This document shows, piece by piece, positions 1-9,990 of a stretch of DNA of 64,000 nucleotides. Under the pieces are notes generated by a model. The model was given only the letters and a program-made list of their open reading frames with translations, had not been told where the DNA came from and searched no databases. The stretch's first letter is position 1. Every line of letters begins with the position of its first letter. The position numbers and the translations under genes are program-made. The stretch is from Reichenbachiella ulvae (lineage in GTDB: Bacteria > Bacteroidota > Bacteroidia > Cytophagales > Cyclobacteriaceae), in the NCBI RefSeq assembly GCF_025833875.1, contig NZ_JAOYOD010000001.1:62001-126000 (forward strand), written 5' to 3'.

Positions 1-1661
1 GATTTCAAACCTTGTTTCAACTCATTTCCATAGATGAAAAAGGCTATTATTTGCCACAGGTAGACATAGTAGATGAGCCAAGATTTCAATGGAGGGGATT
101 GATGATAGACGCCTCACGTCATTTTCAGCCGGTGGGTGTGATTAAGCGGAATTTGGATGGCATGGAAGCTGTAAAGCTGAATGTGCTGCATCTTCATCTT
201 TGTGATGACCATGGTTATAGAGTGGAGTCAAAGAAATTTCCTAAGCTGAATGAGTTGGCCTCAGAAGGGCAATACTATACGGTAGAAGAGCTAAAAGGAA
301 TCATAAAGTATGCTGCAGACCGTGGGATACGAGTAATGCCCGAAATCGATGTGCCAGGACATGCTTCAGCCCTGCTCACCGCCTTTCCAGAATTGGGAAG
401 CAAAGACACGACTTACTCGCTGGTTCGAAATGCCGGAGTTTTCGATCCTACTTTGAATCCTATCAAGGAGGAAACCTATGAGTTTTTGGATCAGCTGTTT
501 GGAGAGGTTGCTGAGATATTTCCAGATCCCTATTTCCATATCGGGGGAGATGAAAATGAAGGACATCACTGGGATCAAAACCAGGAGATACAGGCTTTCA
601 TGAAAGCCAATGGACTAAAAAACAATCATGAGCTACAGACTTATTTCAATCAACATCTCTTCGAGATTTTAGGCAAGTATGATAAATACATGATGGGCTG
701 GGATGAAATCCATACGGAAGGCATCCCGAAAGAGACGGTGATTCATTCCTGGAGAGGAGGGGGGCAAGATTTGGCGGATACCACCACCTTATTTGCTGCA
801 GCCAGACAAGGCTACAAAACAGTGCTGTCCAATGGATACTATATAGATCTGATGCGACCAGCGTCGCATCATTATCTCAGAGACCCATATTTTGGATATG
901 AATTAGAGGACGAGATGAAAAACAATATTCTGGGTGGTGAAGCGACACAGTGGAGTGAATTGGTGGTTCCATTGACAGTCGATAGCAGAATCTGGCCTAG
1001 AATGGGTGCGATAGCAGAACGTTTTTGGTCACCTGCTGAAATACGGGATGTTAGAGATATGTACAGCAGAATGTTCAAGCTTTCATTGATTTTAGAGCAT
1101 TATGGCTTGCAGCATATTGCGGGCAAGGATATCCTACTGAGGAACCTTGCCAATTCAAGAAATGTAGAACCTGTTCGAATCCTGGTAGATGTATTGGAGC
1201 CGATGAAGGGATATACAAGAAACGCCGGAGGTTTTATGTACGATGTGTTTTCTCCCTATACCAAACTAGCTGATGCTACTACTGCTGATGCCTTGGATGC
1301 TTTGAAGATGGATTATTTGGTGGAGGATTATAAAGACAGAAAAATTGGTTCAGATGCTCTGGTAGCTCAATTTAATCTATGGGAATCCAACGATGAGGCC
1401 CTTCGAGCGATTGTTTTGCAATCACCGATACTGGATCAGGCATTGCCTCATAGTGCCAACTTGAAAATCCTTTCTCAAGATGCGCTGGTCGCCATCGAGC
1501 ATATTGATTCGGGACGAAAACCAAGCAAGAAATGGTATAAAGAAGCCCTCCAACACCTGGAGGAGGCAAAGAGTCAAAGTGGAAGAGTAGAGTTGCAGAT
1601 CATCGACCCAGTGGCAGAGCTGGTCGAGATGACCCAAACCATTCGTTCCAACCAAGATTAG
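1..1661 (+). CDS. Beta-N-acetylhexosaminidase, GH20 (5' partial)
   Basis: This is a glycoside hydrolase family 20 enzyme that removes terminal GlcNAc or GalNAc, for example from chitin oligomers or glycans. The reading frame is open to the window edge (the first codons read FQTLFQLI, the end of the GH20b domain), so the N-terminus and any signal peptide lie outside. From the TTG at base 12 the catalytic barrel runs through WRGLMIDASRHF (about residue 27), NVLHLHLCDDHGYR, PEIDVPGHA and the signature HIGGDEN, whose Asp180-Glu181 pair is the substrate-assisted catalytic dyad. The C-terminal 200 residues are a less conserved extension. A strong hairpin terminator follows, so it ends its transcription unit. 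Family assignment is firm; the exact substrate is not visible. Confidence 0.93.
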   Translation, partial: FQTLFQLISIDEKGYYLPQVDIVDEPRFQWRGLMIDASRHFQPVGVIKRNLDGMEAVKLNVLHLHLCDDHGYRVESKKFPKLNELASEGQYYTVEELKGIIKYAADRGIRVMPEIDVPGHASALLTAFPELGSKDTTYSLVRNAGVFDPTLNPIKEETYEFLDQLFGEVAEIFPDPYFHIGGDENEGHHWDQNQEIQAFMKANGLKNNHELQTYFNQHLFEILGKYDKYMMGWDEIHTEGIPKETVIHSWRGGGQDLADTTTLFAAARQGYKTVLSNGYYIDLMRPASHHYLRDPYFGYELEDEMKNNILGGEATQWSELVVPLTVDSRIWPRMGAIAERFWSPAEIRDVRDMYSRMFKLSLILEHYGLQHIAGKDILLRNLANSRNVEPVRILVDVLEPMKGYTRNAGGFMYDVFSPYTKLADATTADALDALKMDYLVEDYKDRKIGSDALVAQFNLWESNDEALRAIVLQSPILDQALPHSANLKILSQDALVAIEHIDSGRKPSKKWYKEALQHLEEAKSQSGRVELQIIDPVAELVEMTQTIRSNQD

Positions 1662-1696
1662 TTTTAGTTTATTAGTTTAAAAATAGAGTCGAGGTG

Positions 1697-1735
1697 ATAG
1701 GCGCTGTGGTGTGAGACTGCAGCGCCCTATTTTTT
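1697..1735 (+). terminator. Rho-independent terminator after GH20 gene
   Basis: A hairpin with arms ATAGGCGCTG and CAGCGCCCTAT (one bulged C) is followed at once by a run of T. It sits 36 bases after the stop codon of the hexosaminidase gene. Confidence 0.8.
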
Positions 1736-1875
1736 GGAGAGCTTACTGGTTGGGTTCATTAAAATTCCATTAGAATTAGATAATATGCTTTTTAAGTCTC
1801 TGTTAAGAATGGTCTAGAATCTTTAACTTTCCTATCTTGGCGTGCTCGTAACGCTGCGTTCAAGAATTCAAAATC

Positions 1876-2562
1876 GTGAAGAAAGTATTATTAGTTGAAG
1901 ATGATAGTCATGTTTGTTCTTTTATCAACAAAGGACTTCAAGAAGAGGGCTATGGTGTCACTGTAGCTATGGATGGTAAACAGGGACTTGATTTTGCCCT
2001 GGCCAATACATACGAGTTGATAATCCTAGATATCATGCTGCCAACGATGAATGGCCTGGAGGTGTGTAAGGCGATTCGCGAACATAAGATCGAAACACCA
2101 ATTTTATTTTTAACCGCATTAGGGAGTACTGAAAATGTGGTGATAGGTCTCGATTCTGGTGCAGATGATTATTTGGCTAAGCCTTTCAAATTTATGGAAC
2201 TGCTGGCAAGGATGAGAACTTTGCTACGGCGTTCGCAGAGTTTAGATTCCTCATCAGATAATGAGTATGTCTTTGCTGATCTATTGATTGATGACGATAC
2301 TAAAAAGGTGACTAGAAATGGGCAGCCTATTTCTCTTACATCTACGGAATATCGCCTGTTACTGATGTTTGTCAAAAATCCAAAACGTGTTTTGTCCCGA
2401 GTGGCCATATTAGAACAAGTTTGGGGAGTGGATTTTGATATGGGGACCAATGTGGTCGATGTATATGTAAATTACCTTAGAAAGAAGCTGGAAAAATATC
2501 AGGGGGATAGGTTGATTCATACAGTGATAGGAATGGGATATGTTATGAGGGAGGAAGAATGA
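1876..2562 (+). CDS. OmpR/PhoB-family response regulator
   Basis: A two-domain DNA-binding response regulator of 228 residues. The receiver domain (about 1-115) shows the acidic pocket VEDD, the phospho-acceptor Asp52 in LDIMLP, the switch Thr80 and the conserved Lys102 in DDYLAKPF. The C-terminal winged helix (about 130-226) contains LTSTEYRLL and the recognition region ending VDVYVNYLRKKLE. The start is a GTG; no in-frame ATG precedes the receiver domain. It overlaps the downstream kinase gene by four bases (ATGA), so the two are translationally coupled and form a cognate pair. Target genes are not visible from sequence. Confidence 0.93.
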   Translation: MKKVLLVEDDSHVCSFINKGLQEEGYGVTVAMDGKQGLDFALANTYELIILDIMLPTMNGLEVCKAIREHKIETPILFLTALGSTENVVIGLDSGADDYLAKPFKFMELLARMRTLLRRSQSLDSSSDNEYVFADLLIDDDTKKVTRNGQPISLTSTEYRLLLMFVKNPKRVLSRVAILEQVWGVDFDMGTNVVDVYVNYLRKKLEKYQGDRLIHTVIGMGYVMREEE

Positions 2563-3941
2563 AAATTCAGAATAAAATCATACTCGTTCTACTGTCAGTT
2601 TTCCTCAGTTACACGCTGATATTCAGTGGTTTTATTTACTATTCGATTTCTAATTACTCCTTCTCTGATTTTTATAAGCGATTAGAAATCAGAGCGATTA
2701 CCTTGGCAAAATCCGAAGTGGAACACGAATCTGAGGTAGATGTGATTCGTGAATTGCGACAGGAATATCTCGAAAAACTTCAGCGCGAGCATATTGATAT
2801 TTTCAAACTAAGTGATTTAGAATTGGATGTTGATATCATGAGGTTGGATCATTACAAGGATGATTTTGTAGAGGAGATCCTAAAGAATGAAATAGCCATG
2901 TACAATGATGGACGGACATTTTACTATGGTATGATTTATGAATCTTATGTAGGTGAGAAATACCTAGTGATAGCTTCTGCTGAGAATTACTTCATCACTC
3001 ACCACATTCGCTTTTTTCGCAATCTGCTGATTGTATCTCTGGTCATTGCTTTTTTTATCATTTTGCTCATTTCATTCCTTTTCTCTAGAAAGATAATAAA
3101 GCCAATTAATGATATCATCGGAAAAGTGAAAGAGATTAGTTCAGGCAATCTGCATCTTCGATTGGATATCAAATCTGAAAATGATGATACCATTAGCCGA
3201 TTGACTCAGACGTTTAATGATATGCTCAATCGACTAGAGACTTCTTTCGAAAGTCAAAAGAATTTCATCAGCAATGCTTCTCATGAATTGAATACTCCCC
3301 TGACGACAATTATAGGGGAAGCTGATGTAGCGCTAAGTAAGATACGTGGGGTGGATTACTATATCGAAACCCTGACGGCCATTTTGGATCAGGCAGAAAA
3401 ACTAGATCAAAAGACACGTGCATTGTTGATGCTGGCACAAACAGGCTATGATGGCAAGAAACAGGAATTTGGTGCATTGAGAATCGATCAGTTGATTCTG
3501 GATGTGAAGGAAACTGTTGAAAAGATCAATCCGAATAGTCAGGTGAACATTGATTTTAGCCTTCTTCCAGAAAATCACATGCTCTTGAAGGTTGTTGGGA
3601 ATGAACCCTTGCTCCATTTGGCTCTGTCCAATCTAGTGTTGAATGGATGCAAATACTCAGATAATCAGCCGGTAAGAGTGGCACTCGGTGTATCAGCAGA
3701 ACAGGTGATTATTTTGATCAAAGATACTGGGATAGGGATTCCTAAAGAGGAGTTACAATTCATATACGATCCCTACTTTAGAGCATCCAATACCAAGAAC
3801 CACGAGGGTTTTGGTATTGGGCTCCCATTAGCACGAAATATCATCAACATCCATAATGGAAAACTCCAGGTCAATTCTGAACAAGGGCAAGGCACAGTAG
3901 TACGCGTGATTTTGCCTCCTGGTCGTGTTCAATCGAATTAG
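2559..3941 (+). CDS. Membrane sensor histidine kinase (HAMP-HisKA-HATPase)
   Basis: A 460-residue inner-membrane kinase partnering the response regulator immediately upstream. It has a transmembrane helix at about 7-28, a periplasmic sensor segment of about 125 residues, a second helix at about 154-175, a HAMP linker (KIIKPINDIIGKV), a HisKA dimerisation helix with phospho-acceptor His242 in NASHELNTPLTT, and an ATPase domain with an N-box (LVLNGCKYS), DTGIGIP and GFGIGLPLA. The sensor segment has no recognisable fold, so the signal is unknown. Its last four bases overlap the convergent receptor gene on the other strand. Confidence 0.93.
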   Translation: MKIQNKIILVLLSVFLSYTLIFSGFIYYSISNYSFSDFYKRLEIRAITLAKSEVEHESEVDVIRELRQEYLEKLQREHIDIFKLSDLELDVDIMRLDHYKDDFVEEILKNEIAMYNDGRTFYYGMIYESYVGEKYLVIASAENYFITHHIRFFRNLLIVSLVIAFFIILLISFLFSRKIIKPINDIIGKVKEISSGNLHLRLDIKSENDDTISRLTQTFNDMLNRLETSFESQKNFISNASHELNTPLTTIIGEADVALSKIRGVDYYIETLTAILDQAEKLDQKTRALLMLAQTGYDGKKQEFGALRIDQLILDVKETVEKINPNSQVNIDFSLLPENHMLLKVVGNEPLLHLALSNLVLNGCKYSDNQPVRVALGVSAEQVIILIKDTGIGIPKEELQFIYDPYFRASNTKNHEGFGIGLPLARNIINIHNGKLQVNSEQGQGTVVRVILPPGRVQSN

Positions 3942-6385
3942 TTTTGGTTGACTCGGGATCGCTCTTCATTGGCACCTGCTTTTCTTTGTTTTTTACCTTT
4001 GATGTTATTGCTACCAAAGGTCTTGCTGTAGGTCAGCCTGTAGATTCTATTGACCTTTGCTTCGGGTTCATATATGACATTAAATTGACCGTCGTAGGCT
4101 TCCTTTGTCAAAGCACCATATTGGTTTTGGTATTGTAATGTTTGAAATACATCATTGATAGTGAACTGAAGGCTCCCCCAGTTGTCTTTGAAGTTTTTAT
4201 TGATTCCAAAATTGACCTGGCCAAAACCCTTGGCCTTCATGCTCCCATAATAGTGCTTAGAGTTGTAAAAACCGGACCATTCCATAGACATATCCCATGG
4301 CAAACTAAATGTCGAATTGGCGTAGGTGTTGTAAACAAAGTAGGTTTTTTCGATTTGCTCCTCTGTGTGAGAAAGCTTGAACGATCTGTAACCCATAGAT
4401 CCCCCGGTATTGATACTCCACCATTTGGCGATTTGAATGGGCAGGTTGGACTGAATGGCATAGTTTTTCTGGTAGGCCAGGTTTTGGGCAGAGATGACGA
4501 TGAGTTCCGAATCGGGACGTTGCGAAAGCTGATGTCTTACGATGGGGTTTTCCTCGTATGTGTAGACCAGCGCCAGGCTGATGTCATTTATCAGATAGCT
4601 CAATCTGAAATTGTCTGTGATCGTCGGTTTCAAGCTGGCATTGCCAGAAAATACCGAAGTAGGACTAAGGTAGCGCAAGTTGGCGGCCAGATCATTGTAA
4701 AGGGGACGCGAAATACGTCGATTATATGCAAACTGGAGGCTGGTTTTGGCAGTAAGTGCACGGGATACAAACAAAGTGGGGAAAAGGCGCCCATTGTTCT
4801 GATCTAATTCCGGATCACCAAAGTCTCTCAGCCAATGTTCGTATCGTAGACCCGCTGTAATGTGTGTGTTAGAGTCCAACTCAAAGTTGAAAGAAGCATA
4901 TGCTGCTCCTATTTTTTCTTCGATGTTGGATTGAGCTGTTGTACGAGCATCTACTATCCATTGTCCATCTTGAAATCCCTCGATTGCCGCAAAATTGTCT
5001 GTATTGGAGTAGGTGGCTTTGATACCGGTTTCGAGTTTGGTCTTTTCGCCGATAGTTTGTTCATAGTCTGCCTTAGCGATGGCTATGTGGATGGTTGTTT
5101 CGCTTTGACCTCTGTTGCTATCCAGAAAAATATCGTTGGCAGGTGTCACGGTTTCGCCCAGGCTATTTTGATATTGATTTTCTACTCGTGTAGGCATGTT
5201 GTTTTTGTAAAAAAGATAATCCAGGTCGGCGCTGATTTTACCCTGATTTGAAAGTTTGGATTCCCCATATACTGTGGCATTGAGATTGTCCCATGTGTTG
5301 ACTGCAGAGATCACTCTTTTACTATGGAAATATGGATCATTAGGAAACCAGTTATCGGTATCTACCCGTTCTTCTTGATCCGTGTTGGCATGGTTGTACA
5401 TCATGCTGCTGCCCAAAAACAGATTGTGATCAAATTCACGTTCTATTCCGAGTTGTAGGTTGTGACTCAAGGTGTTTAATTCGGTTCGATCCCAGGTGTC
5501 ATAGCGCGTGACGCCTCCAAATACCGGCATGTCGTTAGTCCCCATACCATTCCATTGCCAATAGCTGTCATCATTAGACAATGCATAACTCCCAAATAGG
5601 TTAGTGGCACCTCTTCGGTGGTTTAGGTTGATGCTCGCAACTTCTTTTTGACCATAGCCATAGCCTCCTGTCAGCGAAAAGGAACCATTGGTGCCCTCTG
5701 ATTCATTTTTTTTCAAGACTAGGTTAATAATGCCTGCACCACCATCAGCATCGTGTTTTGAAGAAGGGTTAGTGAGAAGCTCGATACTTTTAACATTGTC
5801 AGCGCTCATCCCTCTTAAAAGATTGGTGATTTCTGCGGAGGACATGCGTACCGGGCGACTATTTATCATGATCAATGTTCCCGTTTGGCCATGGAGCGTA
5901 AGTGATTGGTTGCGTTGATCGAGGATGACCCCAGGAGAACGTTCTAGTAGCTGCAAAGCAGAGCTTCCCTTGCTTATGAGGCTATTTTCGACATTGAGTA
6001 CCATGCCTTCAGGATTTTGTTCCACTTGAAGTTTTTGAGCACGTACCTCTACACCTTCCAGTACTTTTGCGTCCTCTCTCATGGTGATTTGACCAAAATG
6101 ATGACTTGTTTGAGCTGTGTTGATTTCAAAAAATCTGCTTTGGAAGTCCTGATAACCGATTGAGGTCAATGTCAGAAAATAATGACCATTTTGGATGTCT
6201 GTGAGTTGAAATTGGCCATTGAGATCTGTTACTGTTCCCTTGACCAGACTTGAGTCGCTGCTTGACCGGAGCAAAACATTAGCATAGGGTACCGATTGTT
6301 GATTAGAGTCCGTAATTGCACCGCTGATCTGTGCAAATGATGCAAAGGTTGATAGGGAGAAAACTAAAAGTAGGTAAGATTTCAT
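3938..6385 (-). CDS. TonB-dependent outer-membrane receptor (CarboxypepD_reg-like + beta-barrel)
   Basis: An outer-membrane beta-barrel protein of about 815 residues. A signal peptide (MKSYLLLVFSLSTFASFAQ) leads into a carboxypeptidase-regulatory-like Ig domain (SGAITDSNQQSVPYANVLL; about 20-105), a plug-like segment (ALQLLERSPGVILD, NPSSKHDADGGAGIINLVLKK) and a long barrel, as in the OMP_b-brl_3 group of receptors. The ATG at 6385 gives the best signal peptide; an ATG at 6406 and a TTG at 6412 are also in frame. It is divergent from a LytS/LytTR pair and overlaps the convergent kinase gene by four bases. There is no adjacent SusD, so it is not a classical polysaccharide-utilisation receptor. 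The ligand is unknown. Confidence 0.88.
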   Translation of the reverse strand: MKSYLLLVFSLSTFASFAQISGAITDSNQQSVPYANVLLRSSSDSSLVKGTVTDLNGQFQLTDIQNGHYFLTLTSIGYQDFQSRFFEINTAQTSHHFGQITMREDAKVLEGVEVRAQKLQVEQNPEGMVLNVENSLISKGSSALQLLERSPGVILDQRNQSLTLHGQTGTLIMINSRPVRMSSAEITNLLRGMSADNVKSIELLTNPSSKHDADGGAGIINLVLKKNESEGTNGSFSLTGGYGYGQKEVASINLNHRRGATNLFGSYALSNDDSYWQWNGMGTNDMPVFGGVTRYDTWDRTELNTLSHNLQLGIEREFDHNLFLGSSMMYNHANTDQEERVDTDNWFPNDPYFHSKRVISAVNTWDNLNATVYGESKLSNQGKISADLDYLFYKNNMPTRVENQYQNSLGETVTPANDIFLDSNRGQSETTIHIAIAKADYEQTIGEKTKLETGIKATYSNTDNFAAIEGFQDGQWIVDARTTAQSNIEEKIGAAYASFNFELDSNTHITAGLRYEHWLRDFGDPELDQNNGRLFPTLFVSRALTAKTSLQFAYNRRISRPLYNDLAANLRYLSPTSVFSGNASLKPTITDNFRLSYLINDISLALVYTYEENPIVRHQLSQRPDSELIVISAQNLAYQKNYAIQSNLPIQIAKWWSINTGGSMGYRSFKLSHTEEQIEKTYFVYNTYANSTFSLPWDMSMEWSGFYNSKHYYGSMKAKGFGQVNFGINKNFKDNWGSLQFTINDVFQTLQYQNQYGALTKEAYDGQFNVIYEPEAKVNRIYRLTYSKTFGSNNIKGKKQRKAGANEERSRVNQN

Positions 6386-6623
6386 CGAAAAGTATATTTG
6401 ATTCATGCTCAAATCAAATGTGTAGTATCAGATCAATGAATTTAGATTGACGACATGCCCAAAACCGTTGACCAAATACCAATTACAACTGTAGGTAAGC
6501 AGGGTGATGTGTTTAGGCTGAGGCTGGTGCGGGTTACATGATTTTGAGGCATTTCGTCAATTAATTTCTACCACTCGTACATGATTTTCTATATGTTTTG
6601 TTTTTTCGCTTAGTTTTGATTGT
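6386..6623. promoter_or_regulatory. Divergent promoter region, receptor / LytS operon
   Basis: This spacer separates the minus-strand TonB receptor from the plus-strand LytS/LytTR genes and must hold both promoters. I could not pick out a convincing paired -33/-7 element or a clear LytTR direct repeat by eye. Confidence 0.4.
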
Positions 6624-7763
6624 GTGATTAGTCCATATATGCAGATAGTGCCTTCTCAATTTCAATGGATCTTTCGTTTCAAAATCCATCATTTGGTGTT
6701 TTGGATGGTCTACCATTTTCTTTGGTGGATGGTGTATGAAGGTGACCCACTTAATACACTCTCTTCTATCTTTACGACACCATACAATATCAAATACAGC
6801 TTTTATGTGGTCTTTCAAGCATTGGGGGTCTATTTTTGTTTGTATTATCTGATTCCAAATTATCTCGAAAAGGGCAAGTACCTCTTATTTGTTTTCTTGC
6901 TGATCCTAACGGTGATTGTCATGGCAGGCGTGGTGCTGTCTGGATATTATTTAAGTGCCATGGTTGTAGATAAGACCCTGGTGGAGGTTTTCGGTTCTGG
7001 AAAAAATTTTACTAATCCTTATCGTTTATTTCTGAGCAATACTTTTCCTTCTTCCCTGGCAAGTATGACACTAGGGATGAGTATCAAATTGGCTAAGAAC
7101 TTTGTCGAGTCACAACGAAGAGAACAAGCCTTAAGGCAAGAAAAACTTGAAACTGAGCTGAAGTTTTTGAAATCGCAGTTTAACCCACATTTTCTTTTCA
7201 ATACAATCAATTCAATTTTTGTGTTGATCAACAAAAACAAGGATCTGGCGACTGACTCCTTGGCCAAATTTTCGAGCTTGCTTCGCTATCAACTGTATGA
7301 GTGTAACGAAGCACAGATACCATTGTCCAGGGAATTGGAATATGTGGAAAGTTTTATAGGATTGGAAAAACTACGGCTCAATGAGAATTTTGAAGTGGAG
7401 GTCAAGCTACCCATACAAAATGTCAATGGTGAAATGATTGCTCCTTTTATCCTGATGCCCTTCATTGAAAATGCCTTCAAGCATGTGTCCCAGCACAACC
7501 AGCAAAAGAATTGGATAAAAATTGAAATGACTTTGAATGCAGGCCAATTGTGCTTTGAGGTAGTTAACAGCAGTACGGCTACTTCTGAGCAAGCCAAAGA
7601 AGCAGTGGTTTTCAGTGGATTAGGATTAGAAAATGTAAGGCGAAGGCTAGCACTATTATACCCAAATTGTCACGATCTGATCGTGAATTCAGAATCTGGT
7701 AGATTCCAGATCAAACTAAGCATATCACTAGCCAGTCAAACAATAATCTCACGTGCTTCATGA
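6624..7763 (+). CDS. LytS-type (His_kinase family) sensor kinase
   Basis: A 379-residue sensor kinase of the LytS/YehU type. Four hydrophobic helices lie in the first 155 residues (about 24-46, 57-78, 86-110, 134-153), followed by a coiled linker and the His_kinase motif FLKSQFNPHFLFNTINS with phospho-acceptor His189. The ATPase domain has a degenerate N-box (LMPFIENAFKH) and a glycine-rich GLGLENVRRRL. The start is a GTG at 6624; an ATG at 6639 is a possible alternative. It overlaps the LytTR regulator by four bases. Such pairs often control an adjacent exporter or receptor; here the divergent TonB receptor is the obvious candidate, which is inference. Confidence 0.9.
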   Translation: MISPYMQIVPSQFQWIFRFKIHHLVFWMVYHFLWWMVYEGDPLNTLSSIFTTPYNIKYSFYVVFQALGVYFCLYYLIPNYLEKGKYLLFVFLLILTVIVMAGVVLSGYYLSAMVVDKTLVEVFGSGKNFTNPYRLFLSNTFPSSLASMTLGMSIKLAKNFVESQRREQALRQEKLETELKFLKSQFNPHFLFNTINSIFVLINKNKDLATDSLAKFSSLLRYQLYECNEAQIPLSRELEYVESFIGLEKLRLNENFEVEVKLPIQNVNGEMIAPFILMPFIENAFKHVSQHNQQKNWIKIEMTLNAGQLCFEVVNSSTATSEQAKEAVVFSGLGLENVRRRLALLYPNCHDLIVNSESGRFQIKLSISLASQTIISRAS

Positions 7764-8491
7764 ACAAGATCCATTGTGTTATCATCGACGATGAGCCTCT
7801 GGCTCGTACCTGCATCATGGATTATGTGAGTCAGGTAGATTTTTTGAATCCCGTGGGTAGTGGTAGTCACCCTTTGGAACTGACTCAAATATTGGAAAGA
7901 GAAAAAGTGGATCTTGTTTTTTTAGACATTCAGATGCCTGTGATGAATGGTATCGAATATCTGAAAATGACTAAAGAACCGCCCATGGTGGTACTGACTA
8001 CTGCTTATCCTAGTTATGCCCTAGAGGGATTCGAATTGGATGTTTTAGACTATCTGGTCAAGCCCATTACCTTTAACCGTTTTTTCAAAGCGGCCAGTAA
8101 GGTCAAGGAATATCATGAGCTCAAAATTCGTGGATCTATGGAGACTCCATTGGAGGTCGAACAGCCGGATTATTTTTTCATCAAGTGTGATTATAGGTTC
8201 GATAAGATATTTTTTGACGACATCCTCTATGTCGAAGGGATGCAAAATTATGTGACGATTCATACAGTGCAGGGCAAATTTGTGACCTTGCTGAACATGA
8301 AGGGAATTGAAGAAAAACTCAATTTCCCTGCTTTTATGCGTGTACATAAATCTTTTATTGCTGCTTTGCCAAAAGTTCAATGTGTAGAAAATAATCAGCT
8401 GATCATTGGGAGTGCCCGAATACCTATCAGTCGAAACTACAGGGAAGCTGTAATGCAAGCGGTACTTGGAGAAAGACTTTGGAAAAAGTAG
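7760..8491 (+). CDS. LytTR-family response regulator
   Basis: A 243-residue regulator. The receiver domain (1-120) has the acidic pair in IIDDEPLA, phospho-acceptor Asp56 in FLDIQMP, and VLTTAYPSYA and DYLVKP motifs. The LytTR DNA-binding domain (about 140-240) begins FIKCDYRFDKIFFDDILYVE and contains NYVTIHT and MRVHKSFI, typical of AlgR/AgrA/LytR proteins that bind direct repeats. It is the partner of the LytS kinase encoded just upstream (ATGA overlap). No terminator is apparent behind it. Confidence 0.93.
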   Translation: MNKIHCVIIDDEPLARTCIMDYVSQVDFLNPVGSGSHPLELTQILEREKVDLVFLDIQMPVMNGIEYLKMTKEPPMVVLTTAYPSYALEGFELDVLDYLVKPITFNRFFKAASKVKEYHELKIRGSMETPLEVEQPDYFFIKCDYRFDKIFFDDILYVEGMQNYVTIHTVQGKFVTLLNMKGIEEKLNFPAFMRVHKSFIAALPKVQCVENNQLIIGSARIPISRNYREAVMQAVLGERLWKK

Positions 8492-8797
8492 AAGCTATTT
8501 TGAAATGCCGCGATTGAACTGACAATGTCACTAGTATTGTTGTCTCATTTGCATAAACATAATCAGGGAGTTTTGAACTAGGTGAGGGTTGCCTGTGTGT
8601 CTGGTTTGCCTACATATAGAGTATTGACAAATTTATTTTCGTCCTGATTGAAAAAAACGTAATTAAAAGGGAGTGATTTTCCTTGATTCAGGCCATTAGA
8701 GCTGGATTAATAAATTCTAATCTCATCTTAATCTCTTCCTAAGATCGTCTTAATGGTCACCACGTACATTTGTTTTGAATCATTCTTATAAAGAGTC
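8492..8797. other. Intergenic spacer with a probable promoter
   Basis: No gene is seen here. TACATTTG at 8765-8772 matches the Bacteroidota -7 consensus TAnnTTTG and lies 25 bases before the next start codon, so it is the likely promoter of the following gene. No clear -33 TTTG partner is visible. Confidence 0.45.
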
Positions 8798-9310
8798 ATG
8801 GACAGGCATATCTTGTTCCTTACTGATGGAAACATAGACATATTAAATGTAATGAAGGTGGCTGTAGCTAGACACCGCATTCTTGAGGAAAAGGTTGGTG
8901 TTACCTTTCTGCAAGGTGTGTACCTGCCAGACTCAACTATAGATTTGATGTTTTATTCCAAACGAAAAGTTTTGGAGCAAATCTATGATCGAGATTTTCG
9001 CTCTGCCTGCGAAATGATACGATCTAAGTATTCTTCTGACCTGAGTTCGATTAGAAAAGAGCTGTTTTCGATTCCAAGACAGATTGAGTTCAATCGATAT
9101 TTGGATCAGGAGGGAATTGATGAGGTTTATTATCAACCCGGAGTTGAATTTGTCAAACGCCATGATCGCAGTTTTGATCTTAGGCCATATGCTAATAAAT
9201 GTAATCGTCCTGTTTCAGCCATAGATTGGGATAGCGAGTCTGTGACTGATACTACCTTATTTGATCCCTTGGTGAAATTGTTTTTTAACCATGAATCGTT
9301 TGATTTTTAG
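8798..9310 (+). CDS. Conserved-looking hypothetical protein, 170 aa
   Basis: I do not recognise this protein. It is a soluble, mixed-charge polypeptide without signal peptide or membrane segment. The N-terminus (MDRHILFLTDGNIDILNVM) reads like a beta strand, loop and helix at the start of a small alpha/beta domain, vaguely like a universal-stress or receiver fold, but the diagnostic residues of those families are absent. A TAnnTTTG promoter element lies 25 bases upstream. It is followed after 12 bases by a membrane-anchored small protein in the same direction, and a strong terminator lies downstream of both, so the two probably form one transcript. No function is assigned. Confidence 0.7.
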   Translation: MDRHILFLTDGNIDILNVMKVAVARHRILEEKVGVTFLQGVYLPDSTIDLMFYSKRKVLEQIYDRDFRSACEMIRSKYSSDLSSIRKELFSIPRQIEFNRYLDQEGIDEVYYQPGVEFVKRHDRSFDLRPYANKCNRPVSAIDWDSESVTDTTLFDPLVKLFFNHESFDF

Positions 9311-9322
9311 TAACCCAATAGT

Positions 9323-9829
9323 ATGATAACATTTAAAGTTTTTCTTGTATATCTAGTGACAGGTACTGTGGTGATAGCAGGCTTGTTTGCTATGCTCATG
9401 CATGGAGAAAAACCCCATGATCACATCGTGGGAACCTGGAAGGAAACAGCCTGGCACTACGAAGAATTAGATCAAATGCATGATCACTATTCTGTCATTT
9501 CATCGGAGATTAATGAGCAGATGAAACATGAAATCAGTCAGGGTCTGGTCTTTCATCAGGCTGAGCTATGGTCATTTTACCCAAATGGACAAGTGGTATT
9601 GGTTAATGGAGATGGGGTACATCGTAGACTTGACTATAGATTGCAGGGACGCGGACATGTCCTAAAACTACATGAAGAAGGAGCTTCACCAGAGCACTAT
9701 CAAATCAAGAAAATTTCGGAGGATCAAATGGAAATCCATTTTAGCACTGATGTCAAGGCGAGAGGGCTTGTAAAAGTGGTATTTGAGAAGGTCCCGAATA
9801 CGATCAGTTTGGCTAACGAGGTTCAGTAA
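9323..9829 (+). CDS. Membrane-anchored lipocalin-like small protein
   Basis: A 168-residue protein with an N-terminal hydrophobic helix (about 4-25, VFLVYLVTGTVVIAGLFAML) and an exported remainder. The body begins IVGTWKETAWHYEE and continues with alternating strands (LWSFYPNGQVVLVNGDGV, MEIHFS), which resembles the short beta-barrel lipocalin-like domains common in Bacteroidota (G-x-W near the start). No lipobox is visible, so it is probably a membrane-anchored periplasmic protein. It shares a transcript with the upstream hypothetical gene. The lipocalin-like reading rests only on the GTW motif and strand pattern. Confidence 0.65.
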   Translation: MITFKVFLVYLVTGTVVIAGLFAMLMHGEKPHDHIVGTWKETAWHYEELDQMHDHYSVISSEINEQMKHEISQGLVFHQAELWSFYPNGQVVLVNGDGVHRRLDYRLQGRGHVLKLHEEGASPEHYQIKKISEDQMEIHFSTDVKARGLVKVVFEKVPNTISLANEVQ

Positions 9830-9990
9830 TCGCTTTTCACGGGCTGATAATAATCTGCTGAAACTAGTGCACCCATGTTCCGGAATGGAAAAGGCTGAAT
9901 TCTCTTACAAAAAAAATATGACTACTATTCGCTTGCATCTGATAGCCAACTTCAGATGACGAGCTTAAGATAATAAATAGCGTGAATCGG

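Noticed and set aside
4142..5251. Long plus-strand open frames (221 and 129 residues)
   Set aside because: They are antisense to the TonB receptor gene, cysteine-rich and without domains, as expected for shadow frames.
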